From an uncultured Candidatus Poseidoniales archaeon (GTDB taxonomy: Archaea > Thermoplasmatota > Poseidoniia > Poseidoniales > Poseidoniaceae), in NCBI GenBank assembly GCA_905182125.1, contig CAJJAV010000003.1:1-64000 (forward strand): 64,000 bases of DNA. Reading direction: 5' to 3'. Shown here piece by piece: positions 45,329 to 55,588 of this stretch. The notes beneath the pieces were generated by a model. That model was given only the letters and a program-made list of their open reading frames with translations. It did not search any database and had not been told where the DNA came from. A program made the translations under genes and the position numbers. How positions within the stretch are numbered: position 1 is the first letter of the stretch; each line of letters starts with the position of its first letter.

Positions 45329-46444
45329 ATGGCCACAATTAAGGAGCAAATCGAATTGATTCGCGCCGAGATTGACAAGACTCAGAAGAACAAGGCTACA
45401 AACGCTCACATCGGGAAACTGAAGGCTAAAATTGCGCAGTTGAAAATCAAGGAGGAGCGTGCCCACGCTCACTCCAAGGCCAGCGGTGGTGGCAAAGGAT
45501 TCGAAGTCAAGAAGTCTGGCGATGCTACGGTGGCACTCGTTGGGTTCCCATCCGTAGGTAAATCTACGCTGATTTCACAAGTCACGGATGCCCACTCCGA
45601 AGTTGCAGGCTATGCCTTCACCACCTTGACCTGTATTCCGGGAGTCATGGAGCATCGAGGGGCCAAAATTCAGATTCTGGATCTGCCCGGTTTGATCAAG
45701 GGTGCTGCAGAAGGAAAAGGGCGTGGCCGTGAGATTCTCAACGTTATTCGAAGCGCTGACATGGTGTTGTACATCGTCGATCCCTTCCAAGATGCCCACT
45801 TTAACGTTCTTCATCGAGAACTTCACAATGCAGGACTCCGACTCAATGAAACCCGTCCTCCAGTGTTCATCAAGCGGACCGAACGCGGTGGTATCGATGT
45901 TCGTACCACCGTGGAACAAACACATTTGGCTGATGATGAAATCGGCGACATTATCCGTTCCTTTGGGTTTACTTCTGCCATCGTAACCCTCAGAAATGAT
46001 ACGACTGCCGAACAGATTGTCGATTGTCTCGCACAAAACAGAATCTATGAAAAAGCAGTTGTTGCCATCAATAAAATTGACATCGCAACAGAAGAAGAAC
46101 TCGTCAAGGCACGCTCCAACCTTCCCGAAGATTGGCCCGTGATGAGAATTTCTGCGTTCAAGGGGATTGGATTGGATGAACTCAAGGACTTCATCTATGA
46201 CAACCTTGGATTCATGCGTGTGTACCTCAAACCACAGGGCCAGGATGCGGATATGGAAGAACCGTTGATCGTTAAAGATGACACGACGGTGGAACACATT
46301 TGTAACAAGTTGCACCGCAACTTCGTTCGTAAATTCAGATATGCACGTGTAAAAGGACCGAGTGCTAAGTTTGATTGGCAACGTGTAGGCTTGGACCATT
46401 TGCTCAAGGACGGCGATTTACTCACCGTCGTTGTCAAGCGCTGA
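45329..46444 (+). CDS. DRG/Rbg-family GTPase
   Basis: A 371-residue ribosome-associated translational GTPase of the Obg-related DRG family. The basic N-terminal helical part precedes Walker A GFPSVGKST, switch region AFTTLTCIPGV, DLPGLIKGAAEGKGRG, and the NKID nucleotide-specificity motif (AINKIDIA). A C-terminal TGS domain (FMRVYLKPQG...VEHICNKLHRNFVRKFRYARVKGPSAKFD) is present. Homologs are found in all archaea and eukaryotes. The start at 45329 follows GGAGGG; 45293 is an in-frame alternative. Confidence 0.93.
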   Translation: MATIKEQIELIRAEIDKTQKNKATNAHIGKLKAKIAQLKIKEERAHAHSKASGGGKGFEVKKSGDATVALVGFPSVGKSTLISQVTDAHSEVAGYAFTTLTCIPGVMEHRGAKIQILDLPGLIKGAAEGKGRGREILNVIRSADMVLYIVDPFQDAHFNVLHRELHNAGLRLNETRPPVFIKRTERGGIDVRTTVEQTHLADDEIGDIIRSFGFTSAIVTLRNDTTAEQIVDCLAQNRIYEKAVVAINKIDIATEEELVKARSNLPEDWPVMRISAFKGIGLDELKDFIYDNLGFMRVYLKPQGQDADMEEPLIVKDDTTVEHICNKLHRNFVRKFRYARVKGPSAKFDWQRVGLDHLLKDGDLLTVVVKR

Positions 46445-46447
46445 GGT

Positions 46448-46765
46448 TCAATCCCAGATGCCCATATCCATCTTTGCGTCTTCAGTCGCATGGATTTTGG
46501 GGTCCCATCGAGGCGACCATACCAAATTGATGTGAACTGAATTCAATCCCTCGGTCATCAATGCTGCACGGTGGGTTGCAGCCATGATCTCTGGTGCCGC
46601 TGGGCAGCCTGGTGAGGTCAGTGTAAGATCGATTTCGGCGTGCAAGCCTTCGTCTTTGGTTTCAAACCGGACATCATAGACCAAGCCTAAATCGACAATC
46701 GACAGTTCCAATTCAGGATCTTCAACTTCATCTAAGTGGTGCATCACATCTGCTTTTTCTACCAT
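46448..46765 (-). CDS. sufT: SufT-like MIP18/DUF59 protein
   Basis: A 105-residue protein of the DUF59/MIP18 family, with EDPELELSIVDLGLVYDV near residues 15-32 and the conserved Cys 54 in TSPGCPAAPE. Members support iron-sulfur cluster delivery or maturation. It is the last gene of the suf operon, two bases after sufE, and converges with the DRG gene. Confidence 0.87.
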   Translation of the reverse strand: MVEKADVMHHLDEVEDPELELSIVDLGLVYDVRFETKDEGLHAEIDLTLTSPGCPAAPEIMAATHRAALMTEGLNSVHINLVWSPRWDPKIHATEDAKMDMGIWD

Positions 46766-46767
46766 AA

Positions 46768-47181
46768 TTAAGCCTCCAGTCTTCGGATTTCCAACATCAC
46801 CTTGTCGAACATGTTTCTAAATCCATTGGAACGTCCGGGTGAAAGGGAGTTTAAAATGCCCATTTCCGTAGCGAAATCAGGCGAAAGCAACAGGGCTTGG
46901 GCTGGAGCAGCACCGTTGATGGCGATGGAGAGGATTCCCATCAAGCCTTGAACGAGTTGAGCATCAGCGCCACCAGACATGAGCACTTTTCCATCGTCCA
47001 AGGTAACGAGCACGTGAGCTTCAGACTGGCAACCAAGGATCCGTGTTTCATCGGACCAGACATCCACTGCTAACACAAGGACTTCATCGGCCATTTCAAA
47101 CACCATTTCGAGGCGTTCCATTTGGTCTTCGACTTCTTGGAATTCCTCGATGAGTTCAACAAGGTGGACTGGGTAAGTCAT
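46768..47181 (-). CDS. sufE: Sulfur-transfer protein SufE
   Basis: A 137-residue protein that takes persulfide sulfur from SufS to the SufBCD scaffold. The acceptor is C51 in RILGCQSEAHV, and the C-terminal LSPGRSNGFRNMF helix is characteristic. It overlaps the sufS stop by ATGA. Confidence 0.92.
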   Translation of the reverse strand: MTYPVHLVELIEEFQEVEDQMERLEMVFEMADEVLVLAVDVWSDETRILGCQSEAHVLVTLDDGKVLMSGGADAQLVQGLMGILSIAINGAAPAQALLLSPDFATEMGILNSLSPGRSNGFRNMFDKVMLEIRRLEA

Positions 47182-48380
47182 GCAAACCTCTCCAAGATGA
47201 TCTTCAACTGAGCAATGAACTTCTCTGCCTCTTCCATGGTGTTGTAGAAGTAATATGAAGCACGAACAGTGCTCGTAATGCCAAGTCGGTGGAGCAAAGG
47301 TTGAGCGCAGTGATGTCCAGTTCGAACTGCATAGCCAACTGCGTCGAGCAGGTGAGCCATGTCTTCGCTGTGCAACTTTGGATGTAAAAAGGATACAACG
47401 GCGCTGTCACCGTCATCATGGCGCCCGTAAACCGTCATGCCCATGCCTCGCAATTCCTTAGCAGTGTACCTTGCAATTTCGAGCATGCGTTTGTGTTCTT
47501 TCTCGAGGTCGAGTGATTCCATCCAGCCAAACGCTGCATTCCAACCGATGGCTTCAGCGATGCGGGGTGTTCCGGCTTCGAACTTGTGCTCATTTTCCTG
47601 ATAGGTTGAACCTTCCGTGGTCACGGTTTCAATCATATCACCGCCTCCCATGAATGGCTGCATTTCTTGGAATGCATCTGGGCGTACAAGCAAGGCTCCA
47701 ATACCGGTTGGTCCACACATTTTATGAGCGGAGAAGGCCATGAAATCTGCGCCGAAGGCATCGAAATCAATCCGCACGTGCGGCGCACCCTGTGCTGCAT
47801 CGATCAGCACTTTCGCGCCAGCGGCATGAGCAGATTCGATGATGCGCTCCAATGGGTTTCGGACCCCAAGCACGTTCGAAGTATGGACTACGCACACAAG
47901 TTTCGCCCCGACAAGAGATGCTTCGAACACTTCCATGTCGAGTGTGAAGTCATCAAGAACTGGGACATAGCGTATCTCGACTCCCCGTTCTTCTGCTAAC
48001 ATCTGCCATGGTACAATGTCGGAATGATGTTCCATTTCAGTGAGAACGATGGCGTCGTCCTTGGTAAGGTTCGCACGACCCCAAGCATGAGCAACGAGGT
48101 TGATGGCTTCGGTTGTGCCACTGGTCAAGATTGCTCGCTCGGCGTTAAACCAGGTTTTGAGACGGGTTCGGCAACCCTCGTAGCCATCGGTTGCTTCACC
48201 GGCCAAAGTGTGAACTGCCCGGTGTACGTTGGCATTCGAGCGAGAGTAATATTCACTCATTGCATCGATGACGACCTGTGGCTTTTGAGTTGTTGCAGCG
48301 TTATCCAAGTACACCAGTGGGTGACCGTGGACGGTTCGTTGTAGGATTGGGAAATCATCTCGTAATGCCAGATAAATCAC
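47178..48380 (-). CDS. sufS: Cysteine desulfurase SufS
   Basis: This 400-residue type II cysteine desulfurase releases sulfur from cysteine for iron-sulfur assembly. Visible are YLDNAATTQKP, TSGTTEAINLVAHAW, DAAQGAPH, the PLP lysine in SAHKMCGPTGIG, and the active-site Cys in RTGHHCAQPLLHR. The start is taken as GTG 48380, a GTGA overlap with the sufD stop; a GTG at 48395 is also in frame. Confidence 0.93.
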   Translation of the reverse strand: MIYLALRDDFPILQRTVHGHPLVYLDNAATTQKPQVVIDAMSEYYSRSNANVHRAVHTLAGEATDGYEGCRTRLKTWFNAERAILTSGTTEAINLVAHAWGRANLTKDDAIVLTEMEHHSDIVPWQMLAEERGVEIRYVPVLDDFTLDMEVFEASLVGAKLVCVVHTSNVLGVRNPLERIIESAHAAGAKVLIDAAQGAPHVRIDFDAFGADFMAFSAHKMCGPTGIGALLVRPDAFQEMQPFMGGGDMIETVTTEGSTYQENEHKFEAGTPRIAEAIGWNAAFGWMESLDLEKEHKRMLEIARYTAKELRGMGMTVYGRHDDGDSAVVSFLHPKLHSEDMAHLLDAVGYAVRTGHHCAQPLLHRLGITSTVRASYYFYNTMEEAEKFIAQLKIILERFA

Positions 48381-49411
48381 CTCTTCAGTTCGCACTCCAA
48401 ATGAACGGTGAGCCGTGTACGCATTTGTTCAGTGAGGGTTTTGTTCTTGAGGTTAGAAAAGGCATCGATGAGGAAACCATTGACGACCATGGATTCTGAT
48501 TCGTCCGGGCTTAGGCCACGGGACATGAGGTAGTGCAGTTGGGTAGGATCGATCGGAGCGCTTGCTGCACCGTGTGCAGCAGAGACGTCATCTGCGAGCA
48601 CTTCGAGTTCAGGAATAGCCTCTGCCCTGGCTTTTTCTGAGAGCAGCAGGTTGCGGAAGACTTGACCGGCATCCGACCGGTTGGCTTTTTCGGCAATGGT
48701 CAGCAACCCTGTGGCAATGAAGTGGCTGCTGTCTGCTAAAGCTGAGTTAACGATTAAATCCGAATTCGTATGACTCGTGAGATGGTGAATTTCAACATGA
48801 TGATCGTCGTGACGGGCCCCTTGCCCGTGAGCAGTGATGGCTTGGCGCACTGATGCCCCTTGGCCGCTGAGGGTTGCCCGGAGGTCGGATTTGCACCTGA
48901 AACCGCCCACTGAAAGGGTTGCTGTGTCGAGGGATGCATCTCGTGCGACCATCCAATCCTCGCAGCGAAGCAGGTTGCTGTTGCCATCGAGTTCATTGAT
49001 GAGTCCATAGCCGACCTGAGCGTTCTTCTGAAGGCTTCCAGTCAAATGCAGACCGCACCAACCTGCTTCACCCGTCAGGTGAACCAAGACGGTGACTTCA
49101 CCTTTGATGACCAAGTCAAGATGGCCAACGGCAATGTGGCCGGAAGCACGCGCATGAATGTGAACAGTCTCACCTTTACCGTGGATTGTGAGCCGCATTG
49201 ATGAACCACCGATGTCTTGTAGAAAGACACGAGCGATGTCGTCACTTTGGCCATCTCGCGTAAAAGGTTCAGCTTCGGCATGTTCCACCGTGAAGGTGAT
49301 TTCACTTGCTTCGGGTAGTTCCTTCACTTTTGTGGGGTGAATTCGGGGCCAAGGTGTGTAACGCCACAAATGAGCCGAACGCGGAGGGACTGCCATTTGT
49401 TGGTAGTTCAT
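48377..49411 (-). CDS. sufD: Iron-sulfur assembly protein SufD
   Basis: A 344-residue beta-helix partner of SufB and SufC. The core ends with the SufBD hallmark [36 protein letters not shown]. It is somewhat shorter than the usual 400+ residues, the N-terminal helical part being reduced. It starts with an ATGA overlap on sufB. Confidence 0.9.
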   Translation of the reverse strand: MNYQQMAVPPRSAHLWRYTPWPRIHPTKVKELPEASEITFTVEHAEAEPFTRDGQSDDIARVFLQDIGGSSMRLTIHGKGETVHIHARASGHIAVGHLDLVIKGEVTVLVHLTGEAGWCGLHLTGSLQKNAQVGYGLINELDGNSNLLRCEDWMVARDASLDTATLSVGGFRCKSDLRATLSGQGASVRQAITAHGQGARHDDHHVEIHHLTSHTNSDLIVNSALADSSHFIATGLLTIAEKANRSDAGQVFRNLLLSEKARAEAIPELEVLADDVSAAHGAASAPIDPTQLHYLMSRGLSPDESESMVVNGFLIDAFSNLKNKTLTEQMRTRLTVHLECELKR

Positions 49412-50814
49412 CCAATGGACCCCTCCATTTCCAACTCGAGGAGTTTGTTGAGTTCCACTGCGTATTCCATCGGCAATTCCCTCGTGAAGGGCTCAAAGAA
49501 TCCGTTGACAATCAAGCCCATTGCTTCTTCTTCGCTGAAGCCTCGGCTCATGAGGTAGAACAGTTGATCGCTGGAGACCTTGGACACACTTGCTTCGTGT
49601 TCCAAATCGGCGGTAGCGTTGCCAATCTCCATGGTAGGATAGGTATCAGAGCGCGATGAATCGTCGAGGATCAAGGCGTCACATACAACCTTTGAACGGC
49701 ATCCTGTAGCCTTTGGCATGACTTGGAGCATGCCTCGATAAGAGGAGCGTCCACCTTTCTTGGAAATCGATTTTGAAAGAATGTTGGACGTGGTGTTCGG
49801 TGCGAGGTGGTGAACCTTAGCACCGGTGTCTTGATGTTGACCTTCGCCGGCGTAGGCCACTGAAATCACTTCTGCATGGGCGCCTTCGCCCTTGAGAAGC
49901 ACGGATGGATATTTCATGGTTAACTTGGAGCCGATGTTTCCATCCACCCATTCAACTGTGGCGTTCTTGTAGGCAACAGCACGCTTTGTGACAAGGTTGT
50001 AAACGTTGCTCGACCAGTTTTGGACGGTAGAGTAACGAATTTTAGCGCCTTCCATAGCGATGAGTTCGACAACTGCAGAGTGCAGTGAATCAGTGGAATA
50101 ACTTGGGGCTGTGCACCCTTCAACATAGTGAAGTGTGCTTCCTTCATCAACGATGATCAGGGTTCGCTCAAACTGACCCATGTTCTTGGCATTGATGCGG
50201 AAGTAGGCTTGAACTGGCATCTCAACTTGGACGTTTTTTGGCACGTAAATGAACGATCCACCGGACCAAACAGCAGTGTTAAGGGCGGAGAATTTATTGT
50301 CAGAGTGAGGGATGACGGTTCCAAAGAACTTTTTGACCAATTCAGGATGGGTCTTCAGTCCTGTGTCCATGTCGAGGAAAATGACACCTTGTTCTTCGAG
50401 GTCTTCCCTGATTGAGTGGTAAACCGCTTCGGATTCGTATTGAGCGGTGACACCACCAAGCCATTTTTGCTCAGCTTCTGGTATGCCCAACCGATTGAAG
50501 GTGTTCTTGATGTCATCAGGGACATTGTCCCAGTCCTTTTCAGTTTTGTCAGATGAACGAAGGAAGTAGGTGATGTTCTCGAAATTAATTGAATCGAGCA
50601 GGTTGCAGTTGCCCCAATCGGGCATGGCTCGTGCTTCGAAATGGCGGTATGCTTTGACGCGGAGGTCTGTCATCCATTGAGGTTCGTCCTTCAGGGCAGA
50701 AATGTCTCGAACGACCTGCTCAGAGAGACCTTTGTCGAATCGGATCGTGGCGTTTTCTGGGTCGTGGAAACCGTAGCGGTAGTCGCCTACTGCTTCTAAT
50801 GCATCATCGTTCAT
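49408..50814 (-). CDS. sufB: Iron-sulfur assembly scaffold SufB
   Basis: A 468-residue scaffold subunit with [76 protein letters not shown] and [18 protein letters not shown], and the end [30 protein letters not shown]. These are the strongest SufB markers. The ATG at 50814 follows AGGTGA, 11 bases after sufC; an in-frame extension lies inside sufC. Confidence 0.96.
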   Translation of the reverse strand: MNDDALEAVGDYRYGFHDPENATIRFDKGLSEQVVRDISALKDEPQWMTDLRVKAYRHFEARAMPDWGNCNLLDSINFENITYFLRSSDKTEKDWDNVPDDIKNTFNRLGIPEAEQKWLGGVTAQYESEAVYHSIREDLEEQGVIFLDMDTGLKTHPELVKKFFGTVIPHSDNKFSALNTAVWSGGSFIYVPKNVQVEMPVQAYFRINAKNMGQFERTLIIVDEGSTLHYVEGCTAPSYSTDSLHSAVVELIAMEGAKIRYSTVQNWSSNVYNLVTKRAVAYKNATVEWVDGNIGSKLTMKYPSVLLKGEGAHAEVISVAYAGEGQHQDTGAKVHHLAPNTTSNILSKSISKKGGRSSYRGMLQVMPKATGCRSKVVCDALILDDSSRSDTYPTMEIGNATADLEHEASVSKVSSDQLFYLMSRGFSEEEAMGLIVNGFFEPFTRELPMEYAVELNKLLELEMEGSIG

Positions 50815-50824
50815 TTTTTTCACC

Positions 50825-51580
50825 TCAGGCAGGCATATCAAGCCAATCATAGCCGCGCTCTTCAAGTTCGAGCGCTAATTCTGGACCGCCGGTTTTGACG
50901 ATCGTGCCATCGATCATGGCATGGACAAAGTGGGGTTTGACGTGGTCGAGGAGTCGTTGGTAGTGTGTGATGATGAGGCAGCCTGCCTGTGGTGCAATTT
51001 GGTTAATGCCCTTTGACACGATTCGCAAGGCGTCGATATCGAGGCCAGAATCGGTTTCGTCAAGCAAGGCTAAGCTGGGTTTTAGGAGGAGCATTTGCAG
51101 GATCTCAAGGCGTTTCTTTTCGCCGCCGCTGAATCCTTCGTTGACGTAACGAGAGAGGAAACTCTTGTCCATTTCTAACTGAGACATTGCTTCAGTGAGC
51201 TCTTTTCGGAACGCTCTGCCTTTCGGGGCTTCGTCTCGGACGGAGGCAACCGATTTTTTGAGGAAGGTGCCGACTTGGACGCCAGGAATCACCGCTGGAT
51301 ATTGAAACGAAAGGAACATACCCGCACGGGCTCTTTCAAAGACTGCCAGTTCTTCAAGAGGTTGGCCTTGGAAAAAAATACTCCCTTCGGTGATCTCATA
51401 GGCCGGGTGACCCATCACGACGTTTGCCAGGGTTGACTTACCAGCGCCGTTGCGGCCCATGATTACATGGATTTCGCCTCGGTTGATGGTCAAATCCAGC
51501 CCTTTGATAATCGCTGTACCTTCAACGCTGACATGAAGATTTTCAACGCGTAACATCTCGTCCTTCATCGCCACACCCAT
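50825..51580 (-). CDS. sufC: Iron-sulfur assembly ATPase SufC
   Basis: A 251-residue ABC-type ATPase that drives SufBD. Walker A is GRNGAGKST, signature FSGGEKKR, Walker [13 protein letters not shown], and [21 protein letters not shown] is the SufC-specific end. The start ATG at 51580 follows AAGGGAG; later ATGs at 51568 and 51556 are possible. It is the first gene of sufCBDSE-sufT. Confidence 0.95.
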   Translation of the reverse strand: MGVAMKDEMLRVENLHVSVEGTAIIKGLDLTINRGEIHVIMGRNGAGKSTLANVVMGHPAYEITEGSIFFQGQPLEELAVFERARAGMFLSFQYPAVIPGVQVGTFLKKSVASVRDEAPKGRAFRKELTEAMSQLEMDKSFLSRYVNEGFSGGEKKRLEILQMLLLKPSLALLDETDSGLDIDALRIVSKGINQIAPQAGCLIITHYQRLLDHVKPHFVHAMIDGTIVKTGGPELALELEERGYDWLDMPA

Positions 51581-51633
51581 CACTCCCTTACGCCTCTCCC
51601 TTATCAAGTGGTGTAAGCGCTTTAGCAACATTT

Positions 51634-51644
51634 CTATTTAAAAG
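51634..51644. promoter_or_regulatory. Shared TATA-like element between sufC and nfu
   Basis: CTATTTAAAAG lies 54 bases upstream of the sufC start and about 41 bases upstream of the nfu start. It is AT-rich on both strands, so one element could serve both directions, or two overlapping TATA boxes exist. Confidence 0.45.
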
Positions 51645-51684
51645 GGATAAGGAAAAATCCGAGGATGAAAATCCGAGCCTTGAA

Positions 51685-52167
51685 ATGGTGGTGTTCAAAC
51701 CCAGAGGCATGGAGGAAGATGATTTGGTCGCCGCCTATGCTGCAGAAGCAAAGGCTGCAATGTCTGCAGAAGCAGCAAAGCGCATAGCTGAAACCGTTGA
51801 TCCCGAAGAGGAAGAACGACTCCGGGCCACTTCGCTTCTTACCGTAATCCATACGCCAACAATGGTGCCTGCTCTGCTGTCCCGGCTCGGCGAAGTACGT
51901 GCTGCACTTGATGGCCATGGTGGCGGTATTGCGGTCACAAAATTAGACTGGGCTGAGGGGGAAACTGAGGCTTTGGATTTGATTTTAGATTTGACAGGGG
52001 CCTGCTTGTCCTGTGGTGCTGCACCTGGCACACTTGAAGGGGTCAAAACCGATCTCGAGAAAGATACAGAAATTGCAAGGGTCCGATTCGACAAAGCTCT
52101 CCTCGATTCCTTTGATGAACTGGGTCGAGAATTTATTCTCGCCCATGGCGCAGTTGAGTTTATCTGA
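51685..52167 (+). CDS. Nfu-type iron-sulfur scaffold protein
   Basis: A 160-residue protein. The C-terminal NifU-like domain has HGGGIAVTKLDW and the CxxC at C107-C110 (GACLSCGAAPGTLEGVKTDLEKD). The first 50 residues are an Ala/Glu-rich helix not found in typical Nfu. A later in-frame ATG at 51709 is equally plausible. It is divergent from the suf operon, consistent with a joint role in cluster delivery. Confidence 0.85.
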   Translation: MVVFKPRGMEEDDLVAAYAAEAKAAMSAEAAKRIAETVDPEEEERLRATSLLTVIHTPTMVPALLSRLGEVRAALDGHGGGIAVTKLDWAEGETEALDLILDLTGACLSCGAAPGTLEGVKTDLEKDTEIARVRFDKALLDSFDELGREFILAHGAVEFI

Positions 52168-52233
52168 AGCGAGCATGTTCGACCGCCTTCCGTGAATGGA
52201 TGGATTGAAGGACACACGCCGACGGGCCACATC

Positions 52234-54501
52234 ATGGGCGCATGGAAGGAAGGGCGACGGGAAGACCCAAAGCCTTGCAGAGAACAGGACCAAGGTCTGT
52301 TCGAAATCATCGGACGCGATGGACGAGCCCGTTTGGGTCGCCTCCACACATCGCACGGGGTGCTCGAAACACCTGCATTGCTTCCTGTTGTCAACCCGAA
52401 CATTCGTACAATCGAACCTCGTGAAATGTGGGATCGTTATGGCATTGGAGCCCTGATCACCAACTCTTACATCATTTGGAAGCATGAAGAATTGAAGACC
52501 AAGGCTGCGACTGATGGGGTCCATGCACTGTTGGATTTCCCCGGCATTGTCATGACAGATTCTGGAACATTCCAATCGTACATCTACGGCGATGTGGACG
52601 TGGGTGTGGATGAAATTGTAGAATTCCAACAAAGCATTGGCGTTGACATAGCCACGATGCTGGATGTGTTCTCTCGCCCCGATATGACGCACGAACAAGT
52701 GGAACATTGCGTTGATGAAACGATCCTACGAGCCCAACAGAGCGTCGATGCTTCTGGCACCACAATGCTCAACGGACCGATTCAAGGAGGGTTGTTCAAA
52801 GACCTTCGGACCAAATCGGCCAAAGGCATGGCTGCCTTCGATTTCGCAGTTCATCCAATCGGTGGAATCGTCCCCGTCATGGAACAACACAAGTACAAGG
52901 ATTATGCCAAAATCATGCTGGCAACCCTTCCCTACCTCCCACCGCACCGACCTGTCCACATGTTTGGCTGCGGCCACCCGATGCTCTTTCCAATGTCCAT
53001 CGCTCTTGGTGCAGATTTGTTTGACTCGGCCGCTTATGCATTGTTTGCTCGCGATGGGCGCCTTTTGACGCCTTGGGGGACTGAGAAAATCGAATCACTG
53101 ATGGAGTGGCCTATGATGATGCCATGTGTTGCCAACGTGACACCAATCGATGTCAAAGCGCTTGGCAAACAAGAACGTGAAACACTACTTGCACGGTACA
53201 ACCTCGAGATGACATTGAGTGAATTGAGCAGGTGCAAGCAGGCCATTCGAGATGGAACCATCTGGCGGCTTGTTGAACGGCGAAGCCACCAGCACCCAGC
53301 CCTTCGCGAAGCGTTCTTGTGGCTTTCAACACGTCCCCAGCAGGCGATGATGAAACTCAAGATGCTCGATGACATGATTCTTAATGATCGCGACGCGGGT
53401 CGCGAACGTGGTGAACAAGCAGGCACCTGGGAAGAAGGATGGAGTTGGCTGGTTCACGCTCAAGAAACCCCCCGCAAAGGCGGAGAACCTTGGGGCGGGG
53501 AAGACACTTTTGTCCGACCTCAAATTGTTGCAGCACGCCGGCAAGTCATCGACCGTTGGCAACCTTCGGGAATCGGTGGCACTGGACAAGAACATGTGCT
53601 GGTGATGCATGGTTCACCAGGACCTTGGCGCGACCGTCTCAGTGACATCATGGTGCGACTTACACATCACGCACCGGGCCTCGAAGTCATGATCCTCACC
53701 CCAGTTGGCCTCGTCCCTTACTCCCTCGAAGATCTCAACCCCTACGCTCACATTGATGGCCCAGATTGGCTTTGGCGTCGGCGACCAAACCTACCTTGGG
53801 TTCGCAGAGAATTGGACAGATTGAGCCTTGGAGAACGAAAAATTGTCACCGTCGATATGCTCGGCGAAGGCATCCAATTCCGATGCATGACAGCACTGCA
53901 CGAAGCAGGCGTTTTGGAAGGTACCGATGACACTTCAGCAAGTGAAAAACCTCTTGATCGTGAGAGCAGAGAAGCTACAAAACTTTTGATTTACAGGCGA
54001 CTTGTATCGGATAAATTAACCGTGTTGATGAACGTCGACTTTGAAGCGGCACGTAAGCTCCTTCTCGGTGCAACCTTTGTCGTCAACCGCCAAGGTCGAG
54101 TCAAGAACGCCATCACCCCAGAAGGCGACCATTTGGCAAGCCCACGCCTTGGAGACGGTGGACTGTCCTTGACCGGTGCGGGTGCGGTTGCTCTGCATAA
54201 ATTGAGAACCGTCGATGCACCCACTGGCCTTGGAATCAGCCCTGAGCGACCGGTGACAGGCGTTGGCCCAGCATGGCTTGTGGTCGATGATGACGCAGAA
54301 CCATTTGTTCGTCAAGGCCGCAATGTGTTTCACGGCTTTGTCCTTGCTGTTGATGCTTGGATTCAACCCTCGCAAACCTGCCTGATTGTCAATAAGCAAG
54401 GCGATTTGCTCGGTCACGGCCTTTCGAATGGAACCGCTGATGAGTTTGGTGGATTCAAGAAAGGAATCGCCGTAAAGACCAGAGGCGGAATTCTCCTTTA
54501 G
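52234..54501 (+). CDS. tgtA: Archaeosine tRNA-guanine transglycosylase homolog lacking zinc ligands
   Basis: A 755-residue enzyme that exchanges guanine-15 in tRNA D-loops for preQ0. The TGT barrel is clear: TDSGTFQ with D109, NGPIQGGLF, GCGHPMLFP and DLFDSAAYALFARDGR (D264). The zinc site, which is a CxCxxC plus His in TgtA, is missing. At residues 293-302 the sequence reads PMMMPCVANV, with one shifted Cys, and the His position is Tyr (Y322, LLARYNL). A DUF5591-like region (TPVGLVPYSLEDLNPYAH) and a C-terminal PUA domain follow. An in-frame GTG at 52192 is possible. Confidence 0.85.
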   Translation: MGAWKEGRREDPKPCREQDQGLFEIIGRDGRARLGRLHTSHGVLETPALLPVVNPNIRTIEPREMWDRYGIGALITNSYIIWKHEELKTKAATDGVHALLDFPGIVMTDSGTFQSYIYGDVDVGVDEIVEFQQSIGVDIATMLDVFSRPDMTHEQVEHCVDETILRAQQSVDASGTTMLNGPIQGGLFKDLRTKSAKGMAAFDFAVHPIGGIVPVMEQHKYKDYAKIMLATLPYLPPHRPVHMFGCGHPMLFPMSIALGADLFDSAAYALFARDGRLLTPWGTEKIESLMEWPMMMPCVANVTPIDVKALGKQERETLLARYNLEMTLSELSRCKQAIRDGTIWRLVERRSHQHPALREAFLWLSTRPQQAMMKLKMLDDMILNDRDAGRERGEQAGTWEEGWSWLVHAQETPRKGGEPWGGEDTFVRPQIVAARRQVIDRWQPSGIGGTGQEHVLVMHGSPGPWRDRLSDIMVRLTHHAPGLEVMILTPVGLVPYSLEDLNPYAHIDGPDWLWRRRPNLPWVRRELDRLSLGERKIVTVDMLGEGIQFRCMTALHEAGVLEGTDDTSASEKPLDRESREATKLLIYRRLVSDKLTVLMNVDFEAARKLLLGATFVVNRQGRVKNAITPEGDHLASPRLGDGGLSLTGAGAVALHKLRTVDAPTGLGISPERPVTGVGPAWLVVDDDAEPFVRQGRNVFHGFVLAVDAWIQPSQTCLIVNKQGDLLGHGLSNGTADEFGGFKKGIAVKTRGGILL

Positions 54502-54577
54502 ACAACAAGGGCGACCTCATGCCGTGGTAGCATTCAAGGGGCGTCGCTTACCTCCTTTCGTACAGGGAGGGGTAAGT

Positions 54578-55588
54578 ATGGTCGATGAACTCATTATTAA
54601 GACCACGAACCTCAGCAAATCTTATGGCCCACACGTGGCATTAGATGACCTAAATCTGGCCGTAAAAAAAGGCGCAACAGGGTTGCTTGGGCCTAACGGA
54701 GCGGGAAAGTCAACCTTCCTCAAAACAATCCTTGGATTAATTCAAGCAACCGAAGGTGAAGGCACTGTTCTTGGCCACGATATCCGCACGGAAGGGGACG
54801 CTATTCGAGCACGAATTGGCTACATGCCAGAATACGATGCGTTGAATCCTGACATGGATGCGATTCATCAAGTCAGGTATTCGGGTGAATTGCTTGGGAT
54901 GAACCCAACCATCGCCCTAGCGCGAGCGCATGAATCCCTGCAGTACGTCGGCCTCGGTGAAGAACGCTATCGCAAAATAGGCACGTTCTCCACCGGAATG
55001 AAACAGGCGACAAAATTGGCCTGTGCTTTGATTCACGATCCAGAATTGATCATTGCAGATGAACCGTCAAACGGCCTGGATGCAAAGGCTCGTGAATACA
55101 TGATTCAAACGCTGACAACCACGGTAAAGGCGGGCGGGCGGTCTGTGTTGATGGCATCGCATCTGATGGATGACGTGGAACGGGTGTGCGAAAACATCGT
55201 GTTGCTCCACAAGGGAAAACTCGCAGCTCAAGGAGCAATTGTTGACCTCAAAGCAATCGACAGAGAAATTGAAATTCATGTATGGGGCGGTGCAACTCGT
55301 CTTGCCGAAGCCATGGAAGCCGACGGACTTGCAGTGCGTCGCGAAGGCCGAGTCATGCGAATTGGTCACACTGATGAAGACACAACAACCAGAATCTTGC
55401 GATGCGCCGCTCAAACCGGTGCTCAAATTCGGCGAATGCATGAATATGAAGCATCCCTCGAAGATCTGTTTTTGGTGATTATGGAAAACCTCGGTTATGA
55501 AATCAAAACGAGCGAAGATTTGCTTGGCTCTCCTGCCCTTGCGCGAAAGGTTGACGCACCCGCTCACATGGGAGGCGGAGGAGCATGA
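54578..55588 (+). CDS. ABC transporter ATPase 1
   Basis: A 336-residue ATPase of the ABC-2/natural-resistance (CcmA-like) class with Walker A GPNGAGKST, signature FSTGMKQ, Walker B LIIADEPSNGLD and switch MASHLMDD. A C-terminal part of about 100 residues has two alpha/beta motifs. It begins with the strong site GGAGGGGT. It overlaps the permease start by ATGA. It is the first gene of a five-gene operon. Confidence 0.88.
   Translation: MVDELIIKTTNLSKSYGPHVALDDLNLAVKKGATGLLGPNGAGKSTFLKTILGLIQATEGEGTVLGHDIRTEGDAIRARIGYMPEYDALNPDMDAIHQVRYSGELLGMNPTIALARAHESLQYVGLGEERYRKIGTFSTGMKQATKLACALIHDPELIIADEPSNGLDAKAREYMIQTLTTTVKAGGRSVLMASHLMDDVERVCENIVLLHKGKLAAQGAIVDLKAIDREIEIHVWGGATRLAEAMEADGLAVRREGRVMRIGHTDEDTTTRILRCAAQTGAQIRRMHEYEASLEDLFLVIMENLGYEIKTSEDLLGSPALARKVDAPAHMGGGGA

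Noticed and set aside
45575-46399. A 274-codon minus-strand frame opposite the DRG GTPase
   Set aside because: The GTPase has all motifs on the plus strand, so this is a shadow.
51985-52707. A 240-codon minus-strand frame opposite nfu and tgtA
   Set aside because: It crosses two real genes and lacks recognisable features.
54016-54417. A minus-strand frame opposite the TgtA PUA domain
   Set aside because: It is a shadow of the PUA coding region.
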